A stretch of DNA of 64,000 nt, taken from NCBI RefSeq assembly GCF_900099905.1, contig NZ_FNEE01000002.1:62001-126000 (forward strand), in the 5' to 3' direction. The DNA is from Mesorhizobium muleiense (GTDB lineage: Bacteria > Pseudomonadota > Alphaproteobacteria > Rhizobiales > Rhizobiaceae). A model generated the notes under the pieces. The model did no database searches, was not told the DNA's origin, and saw nothing but the letters and a program-made list of their open reading frames with translations. How positions within the stretch are numbered: position 1 is the first letter of the stretch; each line of letters opens with the position of its first letter. The position numbers and the translations under genes were made by a program. Of this stretch, positions 26,937-35,872 are shown in pieces.

Positions 26937-27505
26937 GCCTGCATCTCCTGCATCCCAACCAACCATCCAGACGAGCAAGCGTTCCGGCGGGAAAGCTTTT
27001 GCGGCAAAAAAGTCGATACTCCATCGACCGGCTCGATACAGCCCTCGCAACTGCGACAGGCCGTCGTGGCATCAAAGGTGCGCCGCAATGGGTCAACATG
27101 TCTGGCACCGCAATTGCATGGGCATTGATGGGGGGCGAGTGGGGGGCCCCGCCGCTTCGCAAATGGAGCGGCGGGGCTTTTTTGCGTTCTTCATTGGCAA
27201 GTGCTCAATGATGCAGCAACTCGCCAAAGATGATGCCTCTGGTGTGCTTGTTGGTTCTGATCCTGGAAGTCCGCGCCTTCCATTGAGCAAGTTCGAGTGG
27301 CCCGGCAGCTCTACTGGGGACTGTCAGCAGGCCGCCGGGCCAAGACCAGCGGGCTTAAGAGGAGGCGCTGTGCTGGCTGAGCAAAACCTGCGCTCAAGAC
27401 AACGCAATGGCATCATTCGAACGAACACTTCCGTCCATCCAGATCTCGTTGTTTTTGATGCCGGCTTCGCCGCAGGGCAGGTGAGGGGCGGGCGCCGCTG
27501 ACTTC
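26937..27505. other. Gene-poor stretch with an isolated terminator
   Basis: No supported gene. The only clear signal is the hairpin at 27146-27184, which has no obvious gene in front of it on the plus strand. Confidence 0.45.
27146..27184 (+). terminator. Strong terminator without an upstream gene
   Basis: An 11-bp perfect stem GCCCCGCCGCT/AGCGGCGGGGC with a 10-nt loop, followed by T6. This is a textbook intrinsic terminator for plus-strand RNA, yet no coding frame ends before it. It may close a short RNA or be the relic of a lost gene. Confidence 0.85.
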
Positions 27506-29224
27506 TTAGTCGTCTGCGATGCCAAGGCCCGCTTTCCTTAGCGAGCCGAGGAAAAACTCGACATCTTGCGAACGGGCCAACCGCGCCGAAACCACCTGGC
27601 GCATGTTCTTCACCAAATCAGGTTGATTTTGGTTCAGCCATGCGACCTCGCGATCAGCCGCGATTTTGTATCCTCCCTCGCCGAAAACGGCAGCGGCAAG
27701 CAAATGATAGATCGGATTCGACGGAAATGGCGATTTGTTGATCCACATAGCTGCCTGCGTATAATCCCCACTGAAATACGAGCAAAGGGCCAGATCCACG
27801 TCATAGTAGCCTGGCCCTGGGTTCTTCTGACGCGCCTCCGCTATCAACTGGCATCCGTCATGCCAATTTCCAGAAACCGCCAGGCGCTCTCCATATTCGC
27901 CCATAAACTCGGTGTCGTTCGGGTTGATGGTCAAAGTCTGCTTGCCCACTTTCAATGCGGCATCGATCTCCTTGTGGAAATAGAGCGCAACCATTTCCGC
28001 CTGGCGTCCCCGGATGTTGACAGGATCAAGCCCCACAGATCGCCTTGCCGCCGCCAAGGCGCGATCGAGCGCAGCGGCGGACTCTGCGGGGTCGGCTGAA
28101 AACTCGAATCGGTAGTCGTCTATGTAGATCAGCGAGAGAAGACCCCAGGCGGTGGCGTAGGTCGGAAAGCGGTCCACCGCCTTCTCAAGGCACGCGCGTA
28201 CCGATGACCGGCTTTCTGCATCGACACCGACCCGATATGCGTAAAAAGAAAGCGTGCAAGAGTAGGCGGCCCAATCGTCGGGCGGATTGACGACGTGGAG
28301 ATTGGCGTCTGCCTGGAAGATGACGCCGTATGACTGGGCCAGGCTCGATGACACATTACGCGCGATGTCGGTCTGGACTTCCACAAGCTGCGCCACTTTC
28401 AACCCGCCATCATAGCTTTCTGCCCACAGAACCGAGTTGTCCGCCGGGTTGAGCAGCCGGACCCGAAGCCGGAAGGCATCGGTCGACATGTTCACGCTTC
28501 CGGCCAGGACAAATCGTGCCGGCGAGATCGATGGATCCTCCCCCTTTGCGGCCGACTCCACGACCACGATATCCTTGAACTTGGAAAGCTGGCTGACGAC
28601 TTCCTGCCTCAATCCACTCGCGATGGCCCTGGAGGCTTCCGTTCCTGAAAGGTCGTCAAACGTCTCGACCAGCAGTCGCGGGATCTCAGGCGAAGTCGGG
28701 CGAACGTCGCTCCTCGCCAATCCCAATGCCAGAACAGCCAATGCCGCGACGATTGCCGCAAGAGCCACCGTCAGCCATGATGCCTTCATCCATCGGCCAG
28801 GGGGCGCGACTTTTTCTGCCCGGTTGACCGGCAAGGCCGGCTCAATGGTCTCGAAAGGCGATCGCACCGAGAACGCTGGAACGTAACCGCCCTTCGGGAT
28901 CGTGATGAGAATAGAATCGGCGTGTCCGGCAGTCAGGTAGTATCGCTCGAGCCCGCGCCGGAGGTGGCCAGCCTCGATGCGGACAATCGGATCCGTCTGC
29001 GGGTCGAAGGACATGTCACGGCCGAACACTTCGACTGCGATCGAATAGGCCTTGATACGATCACCGCGACCCGCCAGCGTCTCCTCCACCACATGGCTGA
29101 GGAAGCGGCGCTCGCGACCGGTTGCATCGAAGTCCGCGCTGTTGAGGATCCGGCCAAGCTGGGCACGACAATCCTCTGGGGCGAGCCTATGTTCCCTCCC
29201 TGCGGCTGGTTCGGCCCGGATCAC
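27506..29224 (-). CDS. Winged-helix/TPR membrane protein, putative regulator
   Basis: A 572-residue protein of a type common in Mesorhizobium and Bradyrhizobium. Residues about 15-115 form a conserved N-terminal domain (GRERRFLSHVVEETLAGRGDRIKAYSIAVEVFGR cut short here: SIAVEVFGRD) usually linked to winged-helix output. One membrane helix lies near 150-172. A TolB/FlgO-like domain follows (VETFDDLSGTEASRAIASGL), then TPR-like repeats with DRFPTYATAWGLLS. Start GTG 29224 has GAGGGAA six bases upstream. A decayed paralogue lies at 37979-38209. Upstream at 29289 is a degenerate copy of the island DNA element, suggesting shared or self control. Confidence 0.75.
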   Translation of the reverse strand: MIRAEPAAGREHRLAPEDCRAQLGRILNSADFDATGRERRFLSHVVEETLAGRGDRIKAYSIAVEVFGRDMSFDPQTDPIVRIEAGHLRRGLERYYLTAGHADSILITIPKGGYVPAFSVRSPFETIEPALPVNRAEKVAPPGRWMKASWLTVALAAIVAALAVLALGLARSDVRPTSPEIPRLLVETFDDLSGTEASRAIASGLRQEVVSQLSKFKDIVVVESAAKGEDPSISPARFVLAGSVNMSTDAFRLRVRLLNPADNSVLWAESYDGGLKVAQLVEVQTDIARNVSSSLAQSYGVIFQADANLHVVNPPDDWAAYSCTLSFYAYRVGVDAESRSSVRACLEKAVDRFPTYATAWGLLSLIYIDDYRFEFSADPAESAAALDRALAAARRSVGLDPVNIRGRQAEMVALYFHKEIDAALKVGKQTLTINPNDTEFMGEYGERLAVSGNWHDGCQLIAEARQKNPGPGYYDVDLALCSYFSGDYTQAAMWINKSPFPSNPIYHLLAAAVFGEGGYKIAADREVAWLNQNQPDLVKNMRQVVSARLARSQDVEFFLGSLRKAGLGIADD

Positions 29225-29288
29225 CTTGGTTCCCTCACCTGACGTTCTGGGAGGATTTACTCCCAGTTATATTTTTCTTTTTTCGCCG

Positions 29289-29312
29289 GTTACCTCTGGT
29301 GCGTAATCTATA
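29289..29312 (-). promoter_or_regulatory. Degenerate island element before the regulator gene
   Basis: TTAC-N9-GTAAT-CTATAT, 65 bp before the regulator start. The flank TTTTTTCGCCGG matches TTTTTCGTCAA beside the strong copy at 38261, which also precedes a copy of this regulator. The spacing is 9, not 12, so it is weaker evidence. Confidence 0.45.
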
Positions 29313-29505
29313 TCCGCGAGCCAGTTCTTGCAATACTCCCCTAATAGTCTGAACGGGTAACATCCGGGTGACGGCGGCGGTTCACGCAATGCAGAGGCGG
29401 ATGACAACGGATCGATAGTCAGGCGACCTCACCGGCAGCGGGGTTGGAATTTGCGGCTTTTTTTAGAGTTGGCGCCGATCGAACTCGCTACGGGATGTTC
29501 AAAAA

Positions 29506-29532
29506 TTACCCTGTTGCCCACGTAACTTACAT
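29506..29532 (+). promoter_or_regulatory. Island element, copy 1 (TTAC-N12-GTAA-N-TTACAT)
   Basis: TTAC at 29506, GTAA at 29522, C, TTAC at 29527, then AT and TCCGC. The core GTAA-N-TTAC is a palindrome. Read as a promoter, TTACCC and TACATT would be 16 bp apart. It lies about 60 bp before the small gene at 29591. Confidence 0.65.
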
Positions 29533-29590
29533 TCCGCAACAGCCTCCATGCGATAGGTTACGGTGGTCCAGGGAAACACGAATTTGCGCC

Positions 29591-29902
29591 ATGAGGATGG
29601 ACGACGAACCGGCTGATAGACAAAGAGCGGTCTCGGCGGCGGTGCGTCGGTTCCCGCAATTTGAGTTGGCGATCCATCGGCTCATGGGCCGAAGTGAGGG
29701 CTTTCAGGATATTTGCGAGGAACTTGCTGAGGCGGAACTCGCACTCTCGAGGATCGACAAGGTCCCGCCGGCATTGCGCGAGGCCAGACGAGCCGAATGG
29801 AAGGAACTGGTGGATCGATTGGTTGGGGAGGTCGGAGCGGTGCTGCACGCGGATGCCGCCCGGAAACCGCATATCATTCCTTGGCCGCCACGCCGGAATT
29901 AA
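29591..29902 (+). CDS. Small hypothetical protein
   Basis: A 103-residue soluble protein. It is mostly helical and charged: FPQFELAIHRLMGRSEGF, DICEELAEAELALSRIDKVP, and a basic Pro-rich end PHIIPWPPRRN. No family recognised. Start ATG 29591 is used; ATG 29597 is equally possible. The strong island element sits about 60 bp upstream, so this may be the first gene under its control. Confidence 0.55.
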   Translation: MRMDDEPADRQRAVSAAVRRFPQFELAIHRLMGRSEGFQDICEELAEAELALSRIDKVPPALREARRAEWKELVDRLVGEVGAVLHADAARKPHIIPWPPRRN

Positions 29903-30117
29903 GCGGAGGCTGGCTTGGAATGGCAATCGACCTGCGTGCGGTGTTGGGCGGTAAGCCCCGACAGCTTCGGGTTCCGCACGGGAATCAGCCTGCAGTTCCC
30001 GAAGTAGGCCCGGCACTGTCCGTCCGTGACAGCAACAAATGAACCGCTGTCGACATGAAAGACGATCGGAAACCGATATCCATTAGCTGAGCGGCGCGAA
30101 TAGAGATATGTTGTCAC
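29899..30117 (-). CDS. Small hypothetical protein
   Basis: A 72-residue frame from GTG 30117. YLYSRRSANGYRFPIVFHVD and GSFVAVTDGQCRAYFGNC look like a compact beta-rich protein. Its stop overlaps that of the convergent gene by four bases. Family unknown; coding status is moderately supported by composition only. Confidence 0.4.
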   Translation of the reverse strand: MTTYLYSRRSANGYRFPIVFHVDSGSFVAVTDGQCRAYFGNCRLIPVRNPKLSGLTAQHRTQVDCHSKPASA

Positions 30118-30179
30118 TGCGGGTGCAAGACGATCGCAGCGGACATGAAGTAAAAGACGGAACTGGAGGGGACTTCGAT

Positions 30180-30992
30180 ATGGGTATCATCCGAGCGCTC
30201 GTGTTGGCTTCGGCGGGAACAGCGGCAGCGCTGTTTGCGGTGCCGGCGATCGCTGCGGACGCTGCGACGCAACTTCCTGAAGCCGCCCCCGTGCCTGCTG
30301 AAGCCGCGCCGGCCTGGACCTTCGCCGCAAAGCCCTATTTCTGGATGGCAGGCATGAAGGGCAGGGTCGGCGTCAGGGGCCTGTCGCCGGTCGATATCGA
30401 CGTCGATTTCGGCCAGATCTTTGACCACATCGATTGGTCTCCCCCGCCGGTCATGCTTGCCGGTGAGGCGCGCAATGGCCGCTACGCACTGTTCACCGAC
30501 TTCATATACCTGGGACTCGAGGCCGATGGCACGTCGCCCGGCCCGTTGGCTCTTTTCTCGGCCGAAGCGAACATGGACACGGTGGTGTGGACCTTCGGCG
30601 GCTCCTATCGGGTCGTCGACAATGGCACCGCGACCTTGGACGTTCTGGCCGGCGGACGGCTCTGGCACCTCGATGCTGATCTGACCGTTACTGGCCCTCT
30701 CGCCGTAAGGGAGGCCCGCGGCAGCAAGACCTGGGTCGACCCCATTATTGGCGTGGCCGGCGACGTTGCTCTCGGCAACGGATTCGGACTCCATGGCGAG
30801 GCGGATGTCGGTGGCTTCGGCCTTGGCGCCGACATAGATTGGCAAGTGCAGGGCACGCTTCAATACCGGTACAGTGATTGGGTCACGCTGGAAGCGGGCT
30901 ATCGCTACCTTGCCGTAGACTACGACGACGACCGATTTGTGTTCGACATAGCAATGCAGGGACCAATCATCGGCGCCAGATTTCGGTTCTGA
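30180..30992 (+). CDS. Outer-membrane beta-barrel protein
   Basis: A 270-residue exported protein. A signal peptide ends near AIAADA (residue 25), followed by a Pro/Ala linker. Alternating hydrophobic strands and a terminal FRF (GPIIGARFRF) point to an outer-membrane barrel of eight or ten strands. GGAGGG precedes ATG 30180. A truncated, frameshifted relative (ADIDWDVAG, QQGPILGLVVRF) sits at 42666-42970. It starts the block of envelope genes and is followed 40 bp later by a lipoprotein hydrolase. Ligand or pore role unknown. Confidence 0.75.
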   Translation: MGIIRALVLASAGTAAALFAVPAIAADAATQLPEAAPVPAEAAPAWTFAAKPYFWMAGMKGRVGVRGLSPVDIDVDFGQIFDHIDWSPPPVMLAGEARNGRYALFTDFIYLGLEADGTSPGPLALFSAEANMDTVVWTFGGSYRVVDNGTATLDVLAGGRLWHLDADLTVTGPLAVREARGSKTWVDPIIGVAGDVALGNGFGLHGEADVGGFGLGADIDWQVQGTLQYRYSDWVTLEAGYRYLAVDYDDDRFVFDIAMQGPIIGARFRF

Positions 30993-31032
30993 TTATATCT
31001 GAGCCTGGGACGACTTCGAACGGGAGAAGAGT

Positions 31033-32334
31033 TTGGGGAACTGTTTCGTGAGCCCGTCCAAAGTCAGGCGTGTCAGCAACGTCTTGTTGGCATCGGCGTT
31101 GGTTGGCCTGCTGTGGGGGTGCGCGTCCCGTCCGACGAATGTGCTGCTGCCCGTGGCCGATACCTCGCCGTCCTCCAGCAAGGTGGAGATGCTGGTCGCA
31201 ACGACACGCAGTCGTTCCTCCAATCCGGCACAAATGTATACGGGCGAGCGCGGACTGGCCCCCTCGTTCGCCGAAATCACGGTGTCGATCCCTCCGCCAT
31301 CGGTCCGCAAGGTTGGAGAGGTCGCATGGCCCAAGAAGCTGCCGTCCAACCCGGCGACTGATTTCGCCGTCGTGCAGGCCCAGGAATTGACGCTCCAGAC
31401 AGCAAAGGGGTGGCTTAGCGCTTCTGTCAGGAAGAGCCCGGATCACAGTGTCCTCGTCTTTATTCACGGATTCAACAATCGCTTTGAAGACGCGGTCTAT
31501 CGCTTTGCGCAGATCGCAAAGGACACGGACACGCAGAGCGTCCCGATCCTGGTCACCTGGCCCTCCCGAGGCAGTGCGCTGGCGTATGGCTACGATCGTG
31601 AAAGCACCAACTACACGCGAAATGCGCTTGAACTGCTGTTCCAATACCTTGCACGCGATCCCCAGATAAAGGAAGTTTCGATCCTCGCCCATTCGATGGG
31701 CAACTGGCTTGCGCTGGAAGGCTTGCGCCAGATGGCCATCCGCAATGGCGGCCTTCCGAAAAAGTTCAAGAACGTCATGCTGGCCGCGCCAGACGTCGAC
31801 GTCGATGTGTTTCGCACTCAGATTGCCGACATGGGCAAACAGCACCCGCAGTTCACCCTCTTTGTCTCGCAGGACGATCGCGCGCTCAAAGTTTCGCGAC
31901 GGGTCTGGGGCGATATCCCCCGGCTCGGATCGATTGATCCGGAACAAGCTCCATACAAGGAAGATCTCGCCAGCAACAACATAACCGTCATCGATCTGAC
32001 GAAAGTCAAATCCGGAGATCCTTTGCATCACGGCAAGTTCGCCTCGTCACCGCAGGTCGTGCAACTGATCGGGGCGCGTATGGCCGGCGGCCAGACGTTG
32101 ACCGACAACAGGATAGGCCTCGGCGACACGATCATTCACGCAACGACCGGTGTGGCGGCAGCGGCGGGCAGCGCAGCAGGGTTGGTGATTGCCGCACCTG
32201 TTGCAGCCGTCGATCAAAACAGCAGAGAAAATTTGGGCAATCACATCGGCGCCTTGACGGGTTCCCAGGCCAGCCAGAAATCGGGTGCTGGCAAGAAATG
32301 CGTTGGCTCCGCCACAAAAGATTGCAAGAAGTAG
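31033..32334 (+). CDS. Lipoprotein alpha/beta-hydrolase, DUF900 type
   Basis: A 433-residue exported hydrolase. The N-terminus has a basic start, hydrophobic core and lipobox-like LLWGC, so lipid anchoring is likely. The hydrolase core shows VLVFIHGFNNRFEDAVYR, WPSRGSALAYGYDRES and the nucleophile elbow LAHSMGNW (AHSMG). A Gly/Ala-rich segment (about 365-395) could insert in membrane. Start is TTG 31033, with GGAG six bases before; GTG 31048 is an alternative. Substrate unknown. It probably shares a transcript with the barrel protein upstream. Confidence 0.8.
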   Translation: MGNCFVSPSKVRRVSNVLLASALVGLLWGCASRPTNVLLPVADTSPSSSKVEMLVATTRSRSSNPAQMYTGERGLAPSFAEITVSIPPPSVRKVGEVAWPKKLPSNPATDFAVVQAQELTLQTAKGWLSASVRKSPDHSVLVFIHGFNNRFEDAVYRFAQIAKDTDTQSVPILVTWPSRGSALAYGYDRESTNYTRNALELLFQYLARDPQIKEVSILAHSMGNWLALEGLRQMAIRNGGLPKKFKNVMLAAPDVDVDVFRTQIADMGKQHPQFTLFVSQDDRALKVSRRVWGDIPRLGSIDPEQAPYKEDLASNNITVIDLTKVKSGDPLHHGKFASSPQVVQLIGARMAGGQTLTDNRIGLGDTIIHATTGVAAAAGSAAGLVIAAPVAAVDQNSRENLGNHIGALTGSQASQKSGAGKKCVGSATKDCKK

Positions 32335-32768
32335 CCCCTCGGTTGGCCTGCGCGGCGTAATCTCGAGGTTCGTCTCCGGCCCTAAATGGCTCGGCAAAAC
32401 TGTGCTACGAACCGCTCGAATTGCACAGTGTCACTGATCGTATCGAAATCTTCTCCACGGTCCCTTTGGTGCCGGATTTTTGATGAATTCGCCGGAGCGA
32501 GAGCATCGTCGTGCGACGTGATCGGCTCGCAATCGATGCTCACCGCAATTTTGGCGCGACTACTCACACGCTCAGCAGCGGCTTTGTTGTTGCCCTGTTA
32601 CGTGCTTGCCCACGTAAATTACATTCCGCTCCGGATCTTTGGGGCCTACCATCCATGCAGGAGCGAAAGAAGTAGTCTTCGAAGTATCACACTCGAATGG
32701 CTCTGATGCGAGATGCTGTCGTCTTGGACCGAACCATGGATGCGACAGCAGGGGGCGCAGGAAAGCGT
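32335..32768. other. Intergenic control region before the ppiC-hupE operon
   Basis: No supported gene. It holds the second strong island element (32598-32624) and otherwise nothing I can name. Confidence 0.5.
32598..32624 (+). promoter_or_regulatory. Island element, copy 2
   Basis: TTAC at 32598, GTAA at 32614 (exactly 12 between), A, TTAC at 32619, AT, TCCGC. It shares CTTGCCCAC-like spacer sequence with copy 1. It lies about 145 bp before the peptidyl-prolyl isomerase gene. Confidence 0.65.
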
Positions 32769-33644
32769 ATGATATTGCTCAGGGAGCCTCTGCTGCATTT
32801 TGCCGTCATCGGTGCGATCCTGTTTGGCGGCTATTCCTGGCTGAACGACAGGCGTATCGAAGCCACAGCCGCCGAGCCGATCCGGATCGGTGAAGGCGAC
32901 GTGCGCTGGCTCAAGCAGACCTGGTCGAGCCAATGGCTGCGTGAGCCAAGCGCCGATGAGCTCAAGGGTCTTGTCGACGATCTGCTGAATGAGAAAGTGA
33001 TGGCGCGCGAAGCGCAGGAGATGGGCCTTGAGCAGGACGACACCATCATCCGCCGCCGCCTGGCGCAAAAGCTGAAATTCCTTGTCGAGGACACGGCCCA
33101 GCTTGCCGAGCCGACCGAAGCGGAATTGCGGCAGTTCCATGCCGCCAACCCTGCACACTTCGAGACGCCCGGAAAACTCTCGTTCAGGCAGGTCTACTTC
33201 AACCCGGAGCATCGCAAGGATGCCGCGGCGGACGCGACCGCCGTGCTGGGCGCGCTGTCAGCGAATACGGAGGACAGTTCGACCGCGGGCGACCGGCCGC
33301 CGTTCGGCGACGGCTTCGCCGATACCGACGAGTTGGCGCTGTCCGGAATGTTCGGTGCCGATTTTGCGCGCGCGGTGTTTGCACTCGAAGCCGGCGGATG
33401 GCAGGGGCCGATGAAATCCGGCTATGGCTTTCATCTGGTGCTCGTCACACAGCGTACAGCGACCGCGCTGAAGCCCTTCGAGACCGTCAGGGATGCGGTC
33501 CTTTCTGAGTGGCGATCTGCGAAGCAGACCCAGTTGAGCCGCGATTATCTGATTGCGCTGCGCAACAAGTATGGCGTCGAGCTGGACGACACCACGAAAG
33601 CGGGATTGGGGCCCGAGCCCGCACCGAAAGTGGCCACGCAATGA
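32769..33644 (+). CDS. PpiC-type peptidyl-prolyl cis-trans isomerase
   Basis: A 291-residue membrane-anchored parvulin. One N-terminal helix (LLHFAVIGAILFGGYSWL) is followed by a SurA-like chaperone region with LVDDLLNEKVMAREAQEMGL, then the rotamase part ending GPMKSGYGFHLVLVTQRT. It would fold proteins in the periplasm. ATG 32769 has AGGAA about six bases upstream. The stop overlaps the next start (ATGA), so it is coupled to the HupE/UreJ gene; this pair is frequent in other proteobacteria, as I recall it. Confidence 0.85.
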   Translation: MILLREPLLHFAVIGAILFGGYSWLNDRRIEATAAEPIRIGEGDVRWLKQTWSSQWLREPSADELKGLVDDLLNEKVMAREAQEMGLEQDDTIIRRRLAQKLKFLVEDTAQLAEPTEAELRQFHAANPAHFETPGKLSFRQVYFNPEHRKDAAADATAVLGALSANTEDSSTAGDRPPFGDGFADTDELALSGMFGADFARAVFALEAGGWQGPMKSGYGFHLVLVTQRTATALKPFETVRDAVLSEWRSAKQTQLSRDYLIALRNKYGVELDDTTKAGLGPEPAPKVATQ

Positions 33645-34705
33645 AACCGCTGACCAAATGGCCTGCACTCGTCCGAGGTGCCGACGCCGCGAGGCAGTGC
33701 GTTCGGCTGGTCGTGCTGACAGCGGCCATCGCCATGCTGTTCTCGGAGGGTGCCTCGGCCCACGAGGTGCGCCCAGCCTACCTCAGCGTTCAGGAAGAGG
33801 CGCCGAACGAGTTCAGCGTGCTGTTCAAGACACCGATGCAGGGTGACGCGCGTCTGGCGCTCTCTGCAGCATTCTCGGGCAAGGTCGAGAACCTCACGCC
33901 GGTCCTCTCGCGCCCGACCGGCGACGCAATGGTGCAGACCTGGCAGATGCGCGCGGTCGAGCCGTTGGAAGGCCAGGTGGTATCGATTGACGGCCTGCAA
34001 AACACGATGACCGATGCGCTCGTGCGCGTCGAGTTCGCCAGCGGCGACGTGTGGATCGAGCGGCTGACGCCCGGCGCCCCGGAAGCGACGATTCCTGCAA
34101 CTCCAAGCCGCTGGTTTACGGCCGCCACTTATTTCAAACTTGGCGTCGAGCACATTCTGTCAGGCTTCGATCATCTGCTTTTCGTGCTTGCCCTGCTCAT
34201 CATCACCGAGGGCTCGTGGCGGCTCGTCAAGACGGTCACCGCCTTTACCGTTGCGCACAGCATCACGCTCGCGCTGGCGACGCTCGGCTTTGTTCACATC
34301 CCTTCGCCGCCGGTCGAGGCGGTGATTGCGTTGTCCATCGCGTTCGTCGCCGTCGAGATCGTCCACGTACGGCAGGGGCGCAGAAGTTTAGCCGCTCGAG
34401 CACCCTGGTTGGTGGCATTTGCTTTCGGGCTCCTGCATGGCTTCGGTTTTGCCGGCGCTCTTGGCGAGATTGGACTGCCGGCGGGACAGATTCCCGTTGC
34501 GCTGCTGTTCTTCAACCTCGGAGTGGAAGTCGGACAGCTTCTTTTTGTCGGAGCCGTGCTTGCGCTGGTCGCACTGGGGGTTCGCAGGCGATCGCTGCCG
34601 GCCTGGCTGGATCTCGTACCGCCATACGCTATCGGCACGATTGCAATGTTCTGGGTGATCGAACGTGTGGCGACCTTTGAGATTGTCGGGAAGGGCGGCA
34701 TATGA
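33641..34705 (+). CDS. HupE/UreJ-family membrane protein with exported N-domain
   Basis: A 354-residue protein. A signal peptide (ending GASAHE) leads an extracytoplasmic domain of about 140 residues, then about six or seven helices of the HupE/UreJ_2 family with the motif GVEHILSGFDHLLFVLALL and AHSITLALATLG. His and Asp in these helices suggest metal binding; HupE relatives import nickel, others are uncharacterised. Coupled at both ends by ATGA overlaps. A 3' fragment of a second copy lies at 40076-40291. Confidence 0.87.
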   Translation: MKPLTKWPALVRGADAARQCVRLVVLTAAIAMLFSEGASAHEVRPAYLSVQEEAPNEFSVLFKTPMQGDARLALSAAFSGKVENLTPVLSRPTGDAMVQTWQMRAVEPLEGQVVSIDGLQNTMTDALVRVEFASGDVWIERLTPGAPEATIPATPSRWFTAATYFKLGVEHILSGFDHLLFVLALLIITEGSWRLVKTVTAFTVAHSITLALATLGFVHIPSPPVEAVIALSIAFVAVEIVHVRQGRRSLAARAPWLVAFAFGLLHGFGFAGALGEIGLPAGQIPVALLFFNLGVEVGQLLFVGAVLALVALGVRRRSLPAWLDLVPPYAIGTIAMFWVIERVATFEIVGKGGI

Positions 34706-35817
34706 ACACCTCGCGCAGGGATCGGCGAACCGGGCTGACAAGCGCAGCACTGGCATCGCTGATATACATGATTGCCGCGGCGTTCCTGCTGACCGCGACG
34801 CCGGCGCATGCTTGTGTGCTCTGTATGCCCTATCCCAAGGTGACGAATGCCGACCAGGTTGTCGGGAGCGGCACGGCGGTCTTCGCGCGCGAGAACCCGG
34901 CAAGACCTTTCTCCTACGCAGTGCTGGAAACATTCAAGGGACGCTACGACGGCAGCGCCATCCCTCTGTTCCTCGATTCGACGACGGCCCGCGCGCTCCA
35001 GCTGTATCCGGCTCTCCAGGTTATTCTTGTCCAGAACGGTCCCGGCGGGGCCTGGAGAGCGCTTGGCATGGCGGGGCGCGAGTATCAAAGTGTAATGCGC
35101 CAGGTGGCTCAATGGGACAAGAGCTCGAAGACGCTGGCCGAACGCGCGGTGTTCTTCGCAACTTACCTCCGGCACGCAGATCGCAGGCTCGCCGAACTGG
35201 CCTTCCTCGAGGTCGCGCGCGCGCCCTACGCAACGCTGCGCGATCTCAAAACAAGTGTTGCGCGCGACGACATCTATCGAATTGTCAACGACTTGTTTCA
35301 TGTCGAATGGCATGGGCTCTACATCCTCATGCTCGGCATGTCGGACCGCCCGGACGACATCGCCTTCGTTCGCGGAAAACTGAAGACCGCGGCGGAGTAC
35401 GGGCTGACGATCAACCTCGGTGCCTATGCCACTGCGCTCATCGAGATGACCGGCGCGGACGGGGTGACGCGGCTCGCGGAAGAATACTTTGTCGAGCCGG
35501 GCCGAAGTCATGCTGAGCTGCTCGAAATCGTCAAAGCATTGTCGGTACAGGGGACGGGCGGGGCAGTCGAACTGCGGTCCGCAATCGTCGAAGCTTACGG
35601 TCGCCTGCTCGCGCATCACCCCGAGCTTGCCGGGAATGTCGCAAATGACCTGTCCGATTGGAAAGTGGTTCGTTTCGTGCCCCGGCTGCGTGAAATCCTG
35701 AATGCGGGCGTTGGCCTGGACGAAGCATCGCGTTTCGCGATCGCCATGTACCTTTCAAGCGCTGATGAAGGCAGGAGTTCCAAGGCCGTGTTCACGCGGT
35801 CTGGTGGTCTCCGATGA
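34702..35817 (+). CDS. Unrecognised secreted protein with N-terminal CxxC
   Basis: A 371-residue exported protein. The signal peptide ends near ATPAHA; the mature N-terminus starts ACVLCMPYPK, a CxxC that could be redox-active or bind metal. A beta-rich part (residues 45-110) is followed by helical repeats. No family recognised. It is translationally coupled to the HupE/UreJ gene and followed closely by DUF3604. Confidence 0.7.
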   Translation: MNTSRRDRRTGLTSAALASLIYMIAAAFLLTATPAHACVLCMPYPKVTNADQVVGSGTAVFARENPARPFSYAVLETFKGRYDGSAIPLFLDSTTARALQLYPALQVILVQNGPGGAWRALGMAGREYQSVMRQVAQWDKSSKTLAERAVFFATYLRHADRRLAELAFLEVARAPYATLRDLKTSVARDDIYRIVNDLFHVEWHGLYILMLGMSDRPDDIAFVRGKLKTAAEYGLTINLGAYATALIEMTGADGVTRLAEEYFVEPGRSHAELLEIVKALSVQGTGGAVELRSAIVEAYGRLLAHHPELAGNVANDLSDWKVVRFVPRLREILNAGVGLDEASRFAIAMYLSSADEGRSSKAVFTRSGGLR

Positions 35818-35872
35818 CCAAGTTTTCCAGGGAATGATTGGCTTGGGCATGCACCACAGTTGGAGGAGGACT

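Larger units (their letters stand above)
29225..29590. other. Divergent control region with two element copies
   Basis: No gene. It separates the winged-helix/TPR gene (minus) from a small plus-strand gene and holds a degenerate element copy at 29289-29312 and a strong copy at 29506-29532. Confidence 0.6.

Noticed and set aside
32382..32567. 61-codon minus-strand frame before island element copy 2
   Set aside because: Checked as another regulator relic because of the nearby element, but no residues match the intact regulator.
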